From: Phascolarctos cinereus
Taxonomy: Eukaryota; Chordata; Mammalia; Diprotodontia; Phascolarctidae
Length of the DNA stretch: 64,000 nucleotides
NCBI RefSeq assembly: GCF_002099425.1
Contig: NW_018343954.1
Location: 26,063,501 to 26,127,500, forward strand
Direction of reading: 5' to 3'
Below, one piece after another: positions 11,085 to 22,099 of this stretch. The position numbers and the translations under genes were made by a program. Each line of letters opens with the position of its first letter. Position 1 is the stretch's first letter. The notes under the pieces are model-generated. The model made no database searches. It was not told the DNA's origin and saw only the letters and a program-made list of their open reading frames with translations.

Positions 11085-11565
11085 ACTTTACTGCTGACTA
11101 TAATGATTAGTAATTGCCTAAAAAGAAGCTAGAGACTCTCAAGAAGTAGTAGGGCATTATATATATTAGTGGGAGCCTGTAGGAGGTATAGTGAGTTCTT
11201 CAGCACTGGAAGTCTGTAAGTGGACTGGATATGCTGGGGGGGAATAAAGTATTTTTTTGGGAAGACCAAATGTGAACACTATAGGTCTGCCATCCCAAAG
11301 TGTATTAATGTTTGCTAAGCTGATATCAACAATTGAGAGGATATGAATCCAACTTATGGTTGTCTTATCAGGTTGAAAGTTTAGAATCAACATTCAAATA
11401 CAGGTCCTTGGACTTGAGATCCAGCACTCCCCACTACCCTAGAAAGACAGGGGTTTTAGAAGAGAAAAGAGATCTGGGCTGGCATCTGAGAAAAGGACTT
11501 GGATTTGGCACTAGAGCTTAAAGGCTAGCCTTTTAGCTAGCTAGATGGAACATACCTAACAAAGA
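11085..11565. other. No gene or repeat recognised
   Basis: About 480 bp with no family or exon that I can support. Confidence 0.3.
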
Positions 11566-11967
11566 CTAGTGAGATATAAACTTACCTCGTTGTGCAGATC
11601 TATTCAAGAAGATCTTAAACTAAAGATGAAAGGGGAAGGAGAAGATTGCCTATATATATCCACCAAGCCAGATGCTACAGAGAATAGGAGGTATAATACA
11701 GGAAAAAGAAGAAGAGGTTCAGTATTAATTCATAGGATTCAATATTCAAGAAAGGGGTCAGCCATGAAGCCCAGAGTGTCATGTGTATACATAAATGCAC
11801 AAAGAATGGACAATAAACAAGGTGAAAAGGGAGGTCACTTTGACCTCCTAGGAAGAACTGAGATTTTAATGAGCTGAGTAGAATATGGCTCTTATTCATA
11901 AGAAACAGAACAGATTTTTAAAGGTCAGTGGAGTAGCATTGCATATTAAGAATATGTACTTTTAGGG

Positions 11968-12117
11968 ACAGCTAGATGGCGCGGGTGGATAGAGCACTGG
12001 CCCTGGAGTCAGGAGGACCCGAGTTTAGATCCAACCTCAGACACTTAACACTTACTAGCTGCATGACCTTGGCTAAGTCACTTAACTCTGATTGCCTCAC
12101 CTTTCCCCACCAAAAAA
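11968..12117 (+). mobile_element. Marsupial tRNA-headed SINE
   Basis: Same family as 7987-8131: gggacagctagatggcg start, cactggccctggagtcagg, box B gagtttagatccaacc, ending 'ttgcctcacctttcc' and an A-rich tail. A degenerate duplication is visible (atatgtacttttag left, atatatgcttttgag right). Confidence 0.8.
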
Positions 12118-13097
12118 GGATATATGCTTTTGAGAGAAAGTAGAATCTGAGTGGGGGAACCATGGTAGAAAGCATCTGAGTGAGAATCAGCCAAAGGAGA
12201 AACTGAAGTTGTATTGTCACTGACGTATGCTACAGAACCTCTGGACAGGAGGAGGAAATAGGCAAGGAATTCAGGAAACTAATTATGAGTCTGGTTATAG
12301 GGCCATAGGGGACTTGAAGCATTTAGACATCTCCAGGTATCCTTTCTATGTGAAATGCAGAGAAGCTGACAAATTCTTGACTTAAACAACAGTAATTTCA
12401 TTTTTCACAAGGTGGGGGAGAGTGAGAAAGGGAACTCTCATTCTGGATTTGATTATGATGAAGAGGAATTGACTGCTGAATAGAAATAATGGAAACTTTC
12501 GAAGTTAAGTGACCATTCTGTTTTTGAAATCATGATAGAGGAAATGGAAACTACATATATAGTACCATGTGGGTTCTAGATTTTGTGAGAGCAGATTGCA
12601 AAGAACTGAGAGAAAAGGTTCCATGGCCTGAACATTTTTAGGAAAAATCAGTCTAAGAGAGACAGTATCTCTTAAGAATGAAATTTTAAAGACAAAAATG
12701 TAAATCATTTCACTGAGGAAAAAAGAGGCAAGCTGTCTGCAAAGATGTACACATACAGGGAACTTACCAACCAACTTAGATTTCGAGAAGATGTATACAA
12801 GCAAGTGTATGTAATGTTGGAGGGATACTAAAGAACAGCATCAACTTATTACAGTGGAATCAAAAATCTTTAAGGTGGTTATGAAAGTTAAGGACAAACA
12901 TAAGAGCTGTGTTGGGGGCAAGATAGGAGATCAAGAAAAGATATGGCCACTGTTTGGGTGGATGGGGAGAATGAGAACTGACAATGATGAGAAGGTGGGA
13001 CTACTTAACCTTATTTTGCTGCTATTTTCTCTGCTAAGGAGAATGATCATTGGACTGGGAAGAACAGGACAAAATGGCAAAGAACTGAAACCCAAAG

Positions 13098-13261
13098 CTA
13101 ACAACAACAACAACAACTAACCTTCATATAGTGCCTCCTATGTGCCAGACACTGTGATAAGTGCTTTAAAATTATTAACTCATTTAATCTTCACAACAAT
13201 CCTGTGAAGTAGGTGCTATGATTATCCCCATTTTATAGATGAGGAAACTCAAAAGAGCACC
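13098..13261 (-). repeat. (CAA)n tract and antisense MIR
   Basis: A short (CAA)6 run at about 13098-13118 leads into 'ccttcatatagtgcctcct', 'tttaatcttcacaacaatc', 'ttttatagatgaggaaact', an antisense MIR lacking its head. It separates two blocks of the L3-like LINE. Confidence 0.7.
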
Positions 13262-13439
13262 TGTCTTCAAAGAGCTCAAGGCAGCAGGTCTAGATAACAC
13301 TATATCCCATGATACTAAAAGAATTGCTAAGACACTGCCAATGATCTTTGAAAAAAACATGGAAGATTGGGATAGGCTTCTTGCAGAAAGAAGGTGGGAT
13401 TTTAGCTGAGACTTAAAGGAAGCTAAGGAAAGAGTGAAG

Positions 13440-13625
13440 GAAAGTTTTCCTTATAAGTAGAGCTATCAAAAGTAGAGTGGGCTACAGAGGGAGGTAGTGG
13501 GTTGCCCTTTTCTGGACATATTTGAGTCAATCCTGGGTTTCATTGAAGAGATTCTTATTCAAGTATGGCTTGGACTACATGGCCTCTGAGAATACTTCAA
13601 ACTGAGATTCTGTGATTGGGGCTAA
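13440..13625 (+). mobile_element. L3/CR1 LINE 3' terminal fragment
   Basis: Contains 'gagggaggtagtgggttgc', 'ttggactacatggcctctg', 'actgagattctgtgat', the conserved end of CR1/L3 elements in sense. The 90 bp before it (13350-13440) resemble the internal part of the long repeat at 57030. Confidence 0.65.
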
Positions 13626-13689
13626 GGCTTCTTCTCAAGCAAGCTGGCTTTGGTAGATCAAAGGGATAACTTTGTTCAACAACTCTGTA

Positions 13690-14412
13690 ATTATCAATAC
13701 TAGGTGAGGCATAAAATGTGGCAACGTATACTCACCAAAGCAGAGTCTCACATCACAGGGCAATGTCCTGTGCATAATCTAAATGGAAGAGGGATCACCT
13801 AATAGATGGTGAGGCTCTCCAAAAGTTCCTGTATGCAGCTGACAGGCTGAGTTTTGCTGAGCTCTGGAACACTACAGGGTCTCCTTAATGAGATCCATGA
13901 TCACACAAAATAAATTAGCTTTGTAATTCACACAAGAAACACTGAGAGGACAAAGATTGCATTTTGTCCAGATTATGACATAGAGTTGGATGGGAAGCCT
14001 ATTGAGTTAATCAGTATATATATCTTGGATAGTCACTGGAGTTAAATTGGATGCAGAATTGAATAGGAGGAGAAAAGCAGGATAGATCTCACGTGAGAAA
14101 TTGTGCAGTGATTTCTACCATCCTAAACTGTTCCCTGTTGCCAAAGGACTTTTAAAAAAAATACCAAGATTCTCCTAGTAATGCTGTATGACTACAAATC
14201 ATGGAGGTGTGTGATCTCAGAAGGATTGTAATTGTAGATGACCTAAAGGAAAATGACAAGTATGTGACAAGTGTGTGCTAGCAGACTGGCAAATAGTATC
14301 AATGACTTGTACACAAGAGGTAATTATTAAAGACATCACCCAGTACACGCAGGAAAAATATGAAGGCTGGTCATGGAACAAGAGAAAATATCAGAGAGGC
14401 CTTCTAAATAAA
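13690..14412 (+). mobile_element. RTE-type LINE fragment (RT palm to C-terminus)
   Basis: Translation gives RTE motifs in order: FLYAADRLSFAE near 13827-13862 (the FADDIVLxAE active-site block, with the second D region altered), NEIHDHTK near 13890, then CPDYDIELDGKPIELI near 13970-14012, a RRxKAGW-like site near 14070, a VMLYGCESWT-like site near 14180 and DITQYTQEKYEGW near 14333-14370. Several stops and shifts. Probably the same family as the fragment at 40-830 but too far away to be one insertion. Confidence 0.75.
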
Positions 14413-14424
14413 GCCCTAGTATTG

Positions 14425-14735
14425 ATTCAATTCAACAAGCATTTATTAAGTGTTCACTATATACCAAGCACTTTTCTAGGCACTGGAGACATGAGAAATA
14501 AAAAATAAGAAGCAGTCCCTGCCTTCAAGAAGCTTACATTCTAGATGAGAAGTATCGTTTAAACATAAAGGTAAATACAATTTCATTTGAGGGGGGAAAC
14601 AGCATAAACCCCCCACTAAATATTAAAAGAACCAGAGGAAGGTGCCTTTGAATGGATCCTCTGTGGAGGATTCATGAGAAAAAATAGGTAAGACCTGAAT
14701 GGGGATGAGAGGGTATGGGTGGGTTTCAATCTGTA
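14425..14735 (+). repeat. Long mammalian repeat with L2-like end, 5' part
   Basis: Starts 'attcaacaagcatttatta' and runs through 'cactggagacatgagaaat', 'cagtccctgccttcaagaa'. This beginning is the antisense of an L2 3' end. Further in it matches the copies at 41290 and 57030, and the class is not assigned. Confidence 0.55.
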
Positions 14736-14739
14736 GGGA

Positions 14740-15435
14740 GAGGCCACCTCTATGAGCTCAAGTTAAAGTGAAAATACTTGTTTAAAGTTAAAATTCTGCT
14801 GCGTAATTGGGTTTCTCTCTCATCTTTCTATTTTGTTAACACCAAGAAACAAACAAACAAACCCGCACTCCCACACTGTCTTTTTCCCTCCTTCCTCTTT
14901 TATCTGCTCTTTCTTACAAAATCTAGCCAAGGTACAGTGTCATGCCACTGGTGAAATTCATGGTCCAGGACTGATTTTTGCATCATGGTGAACTCTTCAA
15001 GAATCTCAGTCCCAACACTCTAGAGTCCAGAGGGTGCAGAATGACAGCAATTTTCACTCCCCCCACCCCAATCTACCTGCTAGAAATTTATTTCAGTCTT
15101 TTGCAGGGTGAGTAGGAGACAGAAGGAGTAGTAAAATTAGCATGTCAGAGATAAAATAGCTGTTTGAATAAAACTTCCTTTTCCTTACCTGCAAGTTCAT
15201 TTTGGGACTAAAACGATTTCCAGTTTAGTCCCTTTCAGGCTCCTATGTCCAGAGGTAGGGGGAGGGGTTCTGTAGGGGAAGTGGGGGTGGGAGGGCAGTG
15301 TGAGGCTCTGGAGAGAAACACAAGTCAGCTATTCATCTCCCCAAGTTTATTTACTAAAACAACATTTTTATTACCAATACATGTTAGAAGGGAAAATATG
15401 ACAGCCTCCATTTTATGTGGCCATTGCTTTTTAAT
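14740..15435. other. No gene or repeat recognised
   Basis: Unassigned sequence leading to the GC-rich block. The glycine/arginine-rich frame at 15245 lacks any family signal. Confidence 0.3.
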
Positions 15436-15439
15436 CTGA

Positions 15440-16080
15440 GCCCGCCTGAAGGTTTCCTATCAAATCAGTCCTTTCCCCCCCCCCTCTAGTCGTCAGCCCC
15501 ATGATGCCGGCAGAAATGAATGAGGGCCAGGCCTGCTCTTTTCTCATCTGAAAGGGCTGAAATTGCTTTGTGTAAATGTGTGGAAAATGCTGATATTTGG
15601 TTTCTATAAATATCTCGCCTCCTGAGTGCCGTGTTTCATTTGTGCTGTTTCCTTGGACGGCTTGGCTGCTTATCACTTTTATCCAGGGCGCTGAATACAA
15701 ATGAACTCCTGCTACAGTTTACCCGGCAACCAATATTTGGAACATTTGCGGCGGTTATGCTTTTAATGAGGGAGAGGAGCGGCTGAATGGAGGCGAAGAT
15801 TGCCCATCAGGCCGGCCAAAGGCTGCCGGTGTGCGAGCCTTCATTTGCACGGGGTGGGAGCCGCGAACGTACGGCCCCTGTGCTGTGCTCTACGAGCCAG
15901 GTAGCCCTCCCCGCTGCGGGCCAGGGCGCGGGGCAGCCGCAGAGGGCTATCTATAGCGCTCTATTTATAGCAGCGGCTCCCGGAGAACCTTGACAAGCCA
16001 CGTTAATGACGGGGATCCATTGCAGCGTAGCTGCTACGCTGGGGATCGGGAGGGAGGGAGAGAACGGGGGAGCAGATGCC
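15440..16080. promoter_or_regulatory. GC-rich, CpG-containing block with MEF2-like sites
   Basis: Composition changes sharply from the AT-rich surroundings. CpGs are frequent from 15720 to 16080 (for example the ccagggcgcggggcagccgc stretch near 15921). There is a perfect MEF2-type site ctatttatag at 15961-15970, a second AT-rich ctataaata at 15604-15612, and a palindrome at 16023-16041. No repeat family is recognisable. It could be an enhancer or the promoter of an unseen transcript. The 68-codon frame at 15787 has no known motif and is probably not coding. Confidence 0.45.
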
Positions 16081-16204
16081 GCCAGCCTCAAGGTTGCTGC
16101 ATCGGAAAATGAATGCCCTTCCCTGGGGCTCTAAGTAGGGACCGTAGGGGGAGGAGTGCAATGGAACGCTCTCACTTTAACACCCCCGCCCCAAAAGATG
16201 TTTT

Positions 16205-16332
16205 AGTCTCATAGACTTTTTAAAGTCAGAATTTTCCAGCTGAAAGGGACTTTTAAGACATCATCAAATGGACCAATCTATTCCCCTTATTTTACAAATG
16301 ATGAAACTGAGGCACTCAGTGTTGCTCCCCAA
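16205..16332 (-). repeat. L3-tailed SINE, antisense, 3' part
   Basis: 'ccagctgaaagggactttt' tail, then 'ttacaaatgatgaaactga' CORE. The head is missing. Confidence 0.55.
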
Positions 16333-16344
16333 AAGAACGCAACA

Positions 16345-16445
16345 TTCTGGAAGACAAGGGATGTTTGGTTTTGTCTTCGCATCCCCAGCCCTTAGCACAG
16401 TGCCTTGCCCGTGGTGGATGCTTAATAAAAGCCTGTTGACTTAAA
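16345..16445 (+). mobile_element. L2 LINE 3' end
   Basis: 'gcatccccagcccttagca', 'cagtgccttgcccgtggtg', 'gatgcttaataaaagcctg', 'ttgactt': the L2 3' terminus in sense. Confidence 0.75.
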
Positions 16446-16464
16446 TTGAAAGGTAGGATTCTTC

Positions 16465-16758
16465 CATTGCAACACTCTTCTGTAGGACCTCAGGGCAAGG
16501 TCGCTTATCCTCTCCAGACTCATTTTCCTCATCTATAAAAGGGAGATAGTACTGGTAGTGCTTAGGTGATGGGGAGTTGGGAAATGGCTTCTCCCTAGTT
16601 AGTCTCCCCCTCCCTTCTTCTTACACACACTTCCCAGGATCGTCACAGGATTAAATGACAAAATTGCTATAAAACACTTTACAAACTTTGCTGTGTAAAT
16701 GTCATCAGCAATAATACAGCATGGTGCATGGTAAGTGCTTGTTGCATTTGTTTATTCA
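16465..16758 (+). repeat. MIR SINE, sense, with an internal insert
   Basis: CORE at 16485-16555 ('ctcattttcctcatctata') and the L2-like tail at 16645-16755 ('cacaggattaaatgacaaa', 'catggtaagtgcttgttgc') are separated by about 80 bp of pyrimidine-rich sequence. Confidence 0.55.
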
Positions 16759-16764
16759 TTCATT

Positions 16765-17112
16765 TGGAGGCAGACGACCTGGGTTCATATTCTGGTGCTG
16801 TTACTTTCTATTTGTGTGATATCTTGAAAATAATTCAGCCTCTCTGGGACTCCTTTCCTTATCAGTAAAAATAAATTGGACTACATGACCTCTAAGGGTC
16901 TCTTCTGGTTCTAAATCCATGATTCTCTGACCCCAGTCTAGAGTCAGATGTTCAGTACACAAAGTATTAGCATGAGGGAATGGTTTAGAAAAACACCTGA
17001 AAGAACCTGGGTTGTAGTCCTGGGACCTTGGTCTTAGAACCTCTCTGGCTTTCATTTTCATTGTCTGTAAAACAAGAATTCAACTAAATGACATCTAAGA
17101 TCCATTCCCCTT
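16765..17112 (+). repeat. Two L3-tailed SINE copies, sense, in tandem
   Basis: Copy one, 16765-16930: 'cctgggttcatattctggt', tail 'ggactacatgacctctaag', 'ctaaatccatgattctctg'. Copy two, about 16985-17112: 'ggttgtagtcctgggacct', tail 'caactaaatgacatctaag'. Both in the same direction. Confidence 0.6.
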
Positions 17113-17399
17113 ATTAAATTGAATATAGCCTTTTAGAAGGATTAGGTCAACTCATGATCAAGCTGTCTGGGTCAGTCACAGAGAAACCTGAACAGCACCT
17201 CAGAAACAAAGAGAGATTCAACTAATCTTAAAGCCAGGGGCAGAAGGGAGCCCCTGGGTCTAGATTGGCGCTCCAGATCTCTCTGGATGCTGGGCCAGCA
17301 GCCCCTAGGAGAGGTCTATGACAGCCAGGGAGCTTCTACTGACTTTTAAGACAGATAGCTTGGCTCCACCACACCTTAACTATATCAAAAAGGTTTCTC

Positions 17400-17615
17400 A
17401 AGCATTAGGTCAGGAGGGAGCTTTAAAGATCATCTAGTCCTGGTGTCCTCAACCTGGGAATATATTTCTGGGGGTCCTTGAATTTGAATGGAGGACAATT
17501 ATATCTTTATTTTCTTTAACCTCTAACTGAAATTTAGCATTTCCTTCAACAACAAATCATTATTCTGAGAAGACGTTCAGAGGTTTTTCTTGTAAGCAGG
17601 AGCTTTCCTAGCACT
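17400..17615. mobile_element. SINE trace plus DNA-transposon-like fragment
   Basis: 17400-17440 is an antisense L3-type tail. From 17440 the 'cctcaacctgggaatatat', 'actgaaatttagcatttcc', 'cattattctgagaagacgt' series resembles a mammalian non-autonomous DNA transposon whose ends read 'gggttcttaac'. The related end sequence appears at 20632 and 21120. Assignment is tentative. Confidence 0.35.
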
Positions 17616-17619
17616 AAGA

Positions 17620-18180
17620 AGAGAGAATCCCTTAACCAGGAGAAATAATGTGAGATTTGGAGGTCCCTGTTAAGAGTTCTTTTGGGTTTGCATCTCAGCT
17701 CTATCTCATCTCTTTTCATTCTCCCAAAGTCTTAGAATAGGCAGTGTTGGTGTAAGCTAATAGTCTGAGCCCAGCTCACTTTATATTTCTGGTTACTTGA
17801 TTAGTTTGCTCCTCGGTTGCCCTCTGCCTACCCTTCTTGCAACCTCAGCTCTTTCTTTAACTTCCAATAAAGTCCTGTTGAAAGGCTTCATCGTGACATG
17901 GAAGTGACCCTGGGGTCTTGAAGGCTTTGCTTCCTACCAAGCTGAAAAGGGGGTTTTTGAGTCGTGTGGCTTAGTGATAGGACAGCTATCTGAGGATCAG
18001 TTGAGCTAAATGTGGTCTGCGTTGGTAGAGAGAGCACTCACATTGAGAAACCCAGGGATTGTCGAGGAATTGAGTTTTGAGGAAGTATACCCTCTCTCAA
18101 GCTTTCTAGTAGTACCATTTGGAGCTAATGTTTTCATTACCCACTATTTCCTTTTCTCTGAGACCATATCTCTTGTTTCA
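17620..18180. other. No gene or repeat recognised
   Basis: About 560 bp with no supported feature. Confidence 0.3.
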
Positions 18181-18184
18181 TTAC

Positions 18185-18330
18185 CATAATAGAAGGGCTA
18201 AGGGGTATATAGTGGAGAGAGGATTAAGTCTGGGGTCAGGAAGACCTGAGGGTTCAAGTGTCATCTCTGATGCATTCTAGCTATGTGACCCTGGGCAGGA
18301 TAGTTAACCTTGCATTTCTTAGGGCAATTA
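18185..18330 (+). repeat. tRNA-headed SINE, sense, diverged
   Basis: 'agtctggggtcaggaagac', 'gagggttcaagtgtcatct', 'agctatgtgaccctgggca'. The 5' end is worn. Confidence 0.55.
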
Positions 18331-18344
18331 GGACTCTAGGTTGT

Positions 18345-19025
18345 TATTGTTGTTGTTGTTTTTTGGTTATTGTTGTTCAGTTGTGTCCAACTCTTCATGA
18401 CCCCATGGATCATAGCACAATAATACTGTCTATGGTGTTTTCTTGGCAAAGATACTAGAGTGGTTTGCCATTTCCTTCTTCCAGTGGATTAAGGCAAACA
18501 AGAGGTTAAATGACTTGCCCAAGGTCACAAGCCAGTAAGTTTTGGAGATCAAATTTGAACTCAGGTCTTCTTGACTCCAGATTCAGTGCTCTATCCAATG
18601 AGCCACCTAACTGCCTCCTAGGCATATAATTAAGTTACTTGCCCAGGATCACACAGCTAGAATCTGAGGTCAGATTTGAACTCAGGTCTTCTTGACTACA
18701 GGTTCAGTGCTCTATCCACTGAACCACCTAGCTTCCTCCTAGACAAATAGGGTTAAGTGACTTGCCTAGGGTCACACAGCTAGTAGGTATCTGAGGTCAC
18801 ATTTGAATTTGGGTCTTCCTGAGTCCAGGCTCAGCACTCTATGCACTGAGCCACCTAACTGCCTTAGTGGTTTGCCATTTCTTTCTCCAGTGGATTAAGG
18901 CAAACAGAGTTACTGACTTGCCCAGGAAGGATTACACAGCCAGTGAGTATCTGAGATCAAATTTGAACTCAGGTCTTCTTGACTTCAGATTCAGTGCTCT
19001 ATCCGCTAGCCACCTAACTGCCCCT
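18345..19025 (-). repeat. Mar-1-type SINE and tandem SINE-unit array, antisense
   Basis: Begins with an RTE-type tail (about 18345-18465: 'gttgtgtccaactcttcat'), then four successive partial SINE units, each ending in 'ccacctaactgcc' or close: about 18466-18618, 18619-18735, 18736-18864 and 18865-19023. Each unit has the CORE ('gacttgcccaggatcacac' type) and head ('ttgaactcaggtcttcttg' type) in the same direction. The units differ from each other, so they are not a recent array. Confidence 0.7.
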
Positions 19026-19029
19026 AATA

Positions 19030-19385
19030 CTCTGTTACCAAGTGGCTTATCTTCATTTGTGGAGGGAATTTCCACACCAGAGATTCTCTACTTATTAAAT
19101 CACAGGTCTGGATTCCCTTCCCCCATACCCCCCAAAATAGTAGGACTAGTGGAATCCTTGCACTAGAGACCCATAACATGAAGGATTCAAATATATTTGA
19201 GATATTTCTTATGGTTCTGGCTCATAGCCTGAACCTGGGAAACAGAATAATTCATGCATTGTATTCTAGGATACAGATACAGATTGATCCAGGATATGGA
19301 TTGATTTCTCACTACAAGCACATGATATTACAGAAATAGTTTTATGTAAAAAGCAAAACAGAACTCTGAAAACAAACAATAACCT
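19030..19385. other. No gene or repeat recognised
   Basis: No supported feature in about 355 bp. Confidence 0.3.
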
Positions 19386-19389
19386 TGCT

Positions 19390-19800
19390 TTAGCATACCC
19401 AGCATATGTAATAGAGCATTGGGTTTGAAGTCTGAAGACCCAGGTTCAAATCCCAGCTTACCTACTTACTATTTATATGATTTTGGGCAATAATCATAAT
19501 CATAATTTATGTAATACTTTAAGGTGTGCAGTTATGCTGTTTGATACAGCGACAACTCTGTGAGGTAGGCACTATAATGAATCCCCATTTCAGATGAGTA
19601 AACTGAGGCTCAGAGAATTAAGTGACTTAAGGTCACTAAGCTAGTATCTGAAGCAGGATTCAAATTCAGATCTGCCTAACTCCAGGGCCAAAACTCTATG
19701 TGTTGTGTCCCCTTGCTATACCTTTAGGTCTCAGTTTCCTCACCTATAAAATGAGGGGTTGCAATATGATCTCTAAGATTCCCCTTGACCTAAATCCTAG
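19390..19800 (+). repeat. Sense SINE split by an antisense MIR
   Basis: Sense head and CORE at 19408-19488 ('gacccaggttcaaatccca') resume at 19715-19800 ('ggtctcagtttcctcacct', 'ataaaatgaggggttgcaa'). Between them, 19489-19708 is an antisense MIR ('taatttatgtaatacttta', 'gagtaaactgaggctcaga'). Confidence 0.65.
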
Positions 19801-19942
19801 GAATGATTTTGAAAGGTCTATGTCACTTTGCAGTCACTTCCAGTCCCAGATCAGAAGGCTCCTCTCCCTCTGCAGTTCCCTGCTGCTCCCCAAAGGTACT
19901 GCTCATTGTCTTGGCTCTGCTCCATCTGCTGGGGGGTTTTAA

Positions 19943-20215
<273 letters not shown>

Positions 20216-20661
20216 GCCCTTGGGGTTCTCTCTTTCTTGCCTTTCTCTACATTGAGCATAATCTCCTCTCACTGAGGCTTTGCTTCTTTGCCATCTGTCC
20301 TGATGACCTCCTGCCTTCTTGGAAGCTTCAAGGAAGCTAGCCTAAGGAGCAGGGGTCTATCCCTATTCAACTTCAAGAGAATTCCTGGCCCCAACTCCAG
20401 GCTCAGATTTGAGTGAGGACTAAGAATCTTGATGTACTTTTGACACTTAAGAGGGCTCTCTACACTCCCTACTTGGTCAGCAACCAATCTCTAACTAATT
20501 ACTTGTCTTTATGTACTGAAGATTCTGTCTGAAGCAATAGTAGTATTTAAATCACCCTGTCTCAAGTATTACCAGGCCATTCTAATGTGAACAGTTGTGG
20601 GGGTTGTGGAAAGCTGTATATTCTCAAAATGACGGGTTCTTAACTTTTTTGTTGTTGTTGT

Positions 20662-20908
20662 TTCAGTCATTCTCCCAGACCTGTCCCTGACTTTCTGGAC
20701 TTTAAAACCATGCCTTCTCTACTTCTGGCTCATCCTCTAACTGCCCTCAGTGACCCACCCCTTTCACTTTTCATCTCCCCTTTTGTGTGGAGTCTTCCTC
20801 CATTAGAATATATGTTCCTTGAGGGCAGGGACTATCTTTTTGCTTCTGTTTGTATCCCCAGAGCTTAGCACAGTGCCTGGCTCATAATAACCAGTTAATA
20901 AATGCTTA
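20662..20908 (+). mobile_element. L2 LINE 3' end
   Basis: 'ccattagaatatatgttcc', 'ttgagggcagggactatct', 'gtatccccagagcttagca', 'cagtgcctggctcataata', ending in 'aataaatgctta'. A classic L2 3' terminus in sense. Confidence 0.8.
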
Positions 20909-20909
20909 T

Positions 20910-20972
20910 TTCCTCCCTCCCTCCCTCCCTCCCTCCCTCCCTTCCTTCCTTCCTTCCTTCCTACCTCCCTCC
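20910..20972 (+). repeat. (TCCC)n/(TTCC)n microsatellite
   Basis: TCCC units followed by TTCC units, about 60 bp, directly after the L2 end. Confidence 0.9.
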
Positions 20973-21134
20973 ATTTTACCTGTCACATTCTGATGGACCC
21001 CAATCTCAGCATAAAGTTTTTACATGCATAAAATAAAATACATAGGATTACAAAGGAAACCTATTATATTGAAAACCAGTTATGAGGATGCTTTTTAAAA
21101 GCCAAGTTCATGGATCTCGGATTAAGAACCCCTG

Positions 21135-21640
21135 CAATCTTCTGGTTTGTATTTCCTCTGGGAACAACATTCATTGTGAGAGAAGGGGAGGGGGAAAGGT
21201 CCATGCATCAGTAACACTAGTATAAGGCAGTCCTAGATTTGGGGCTATTGAGTTGTCGATTACACACCTTCATGTCATCAACTTAGAGCCCTTAGAGCAG
21301 CTGGACAGCCAGTCAATGGCTTCAGGTCAGTCAGTTGTCTTCCTGATGTACCTGATATAAGGCTTCTTCTACCTCAGCCTCAGTCACGCTCCCTCCCTCA
21401 GGCTGTGCTATTTCCAGCATTAGACAGAAGATGGAAAGGGAGGAGGGAAGAAGTGAGGAAAGGACAGAAGGAAAGAGAGTGGAAGAAAAGGGGGAGGGGA
21501 AGACATTAGAAGAAGGGTAAGGAATCAAAGGGTAGAAATTTCAGTACCAATGAGTTGGCTCATACATTTTAGAGACAGCTATGGCCTGTATTCCACCAGG
21601 GTGCAGGGTGAAGCTAATACTTCTGATGAGATGGTAGTAG
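21135..21640. other. No gene recognised; purine-rich part
   Basis: A purine-rich run at 21420-21535. No recognisable repeat family or exon. Confidence 0.3.
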
Positions 21641-21644
21641 CACC

Positions 21645-21702
21645 CCTCCCCCCCAAAAAAAACCCCCAACCAAACAAAAAAAAAACCAAAACCCAAAACC
21701 CG

Positions 21703-21735
<33 letters not shown>

Positions 21736-21738
21736 CCC
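21645..21738 (+). repeat. A-rich tract and (CAA)n microsatellite
   Basis: C/A-rich low-complexity sequence followed by eleven CAA units (about 21703-21735). The Gln-rich frame is an artefact. Confidence 0.9.
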
Positions 21739-22099
21739 AATTTATTTTCTAACACTGATGCTTGCTTTCCCTGTAGGGAAATTTTGCAGTGAGAAAGAGA
21801 AGGAAAAAACAGGTCTTCAGGCCGGTTTTCAAAAAACCATCAAGCTTCCTTTGTTGTCTCCTCAAAGATGAAAGTCTTCTCCAAAGAGGACCCTAAGGAA
21901 AATCTTCTTTCCTCTTGAGATTTGTTGTGAGAAAAATAAGGCAGGAATTGTAAGCAAGATAAGAATTTTATGTGGTATCCTAAGATACTGAATTATCTTA
22001 AATAAGTGAGGATACATTGGAAAGCTTATCAACCTCAAGTCTTGGAAGTAAATCTAAATGCAATTACTCAAAATAAGTGGCCTTTTTGGGTCAACATCC

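Larger units (their letters stand above)
11570..13350 (+). mobile_element. L3/CR1-like LINE relic, split by two SINEs
   Basis: Translation gives broken but ordered CR1/L3-like pieces: CVYINAQRMDNKQGE near 11780-11830 (start of the endonuclease, compare LYTNAQSLxNKQEE), a DFVRADCKELREKVPW piece near 12575-12625, GRMRTDNDEKVGLLN near 12965-13010 (compare GxLTxDDEEKAELLN) and LPMIFEKNMED near 13336-13370 in the linker just before the RT. Interrupted by the SINE at about 11968-12115 and by a (CAA)n tract plus antisense MIR at 13098-13261. Many breaks, clearly dead. Confidence 0.6.
20632..21134. mobile_element. DNA-transposon-like ends around an inserted L2
   Basis: 'gggttcttaac' at about 20634 and 'ttaagaacccctg' at about 21122-21134 are inverted ends. 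The inner right part ('cataaaataaaatacatag', 'gattacaaaggaaacc') is a known-looking mammalian DNA transposon body. The middle (20660-20985) is occupied by an L2 end and microsatellites. Confidence 0.4.

Noticed and set aside
15787-15993. 68-codon frame in the GC-rich block
   Set aside because: Stop codons are rare in GC-rich DNA, and there is no motif or clear start context. Kept only as part of the regulatory candidate.
18466-19023. CRISPR-like array
   Set aside because: Units are SINE parts in a vertebrate genome, without identical short repeats or unique spacers of fixed size.
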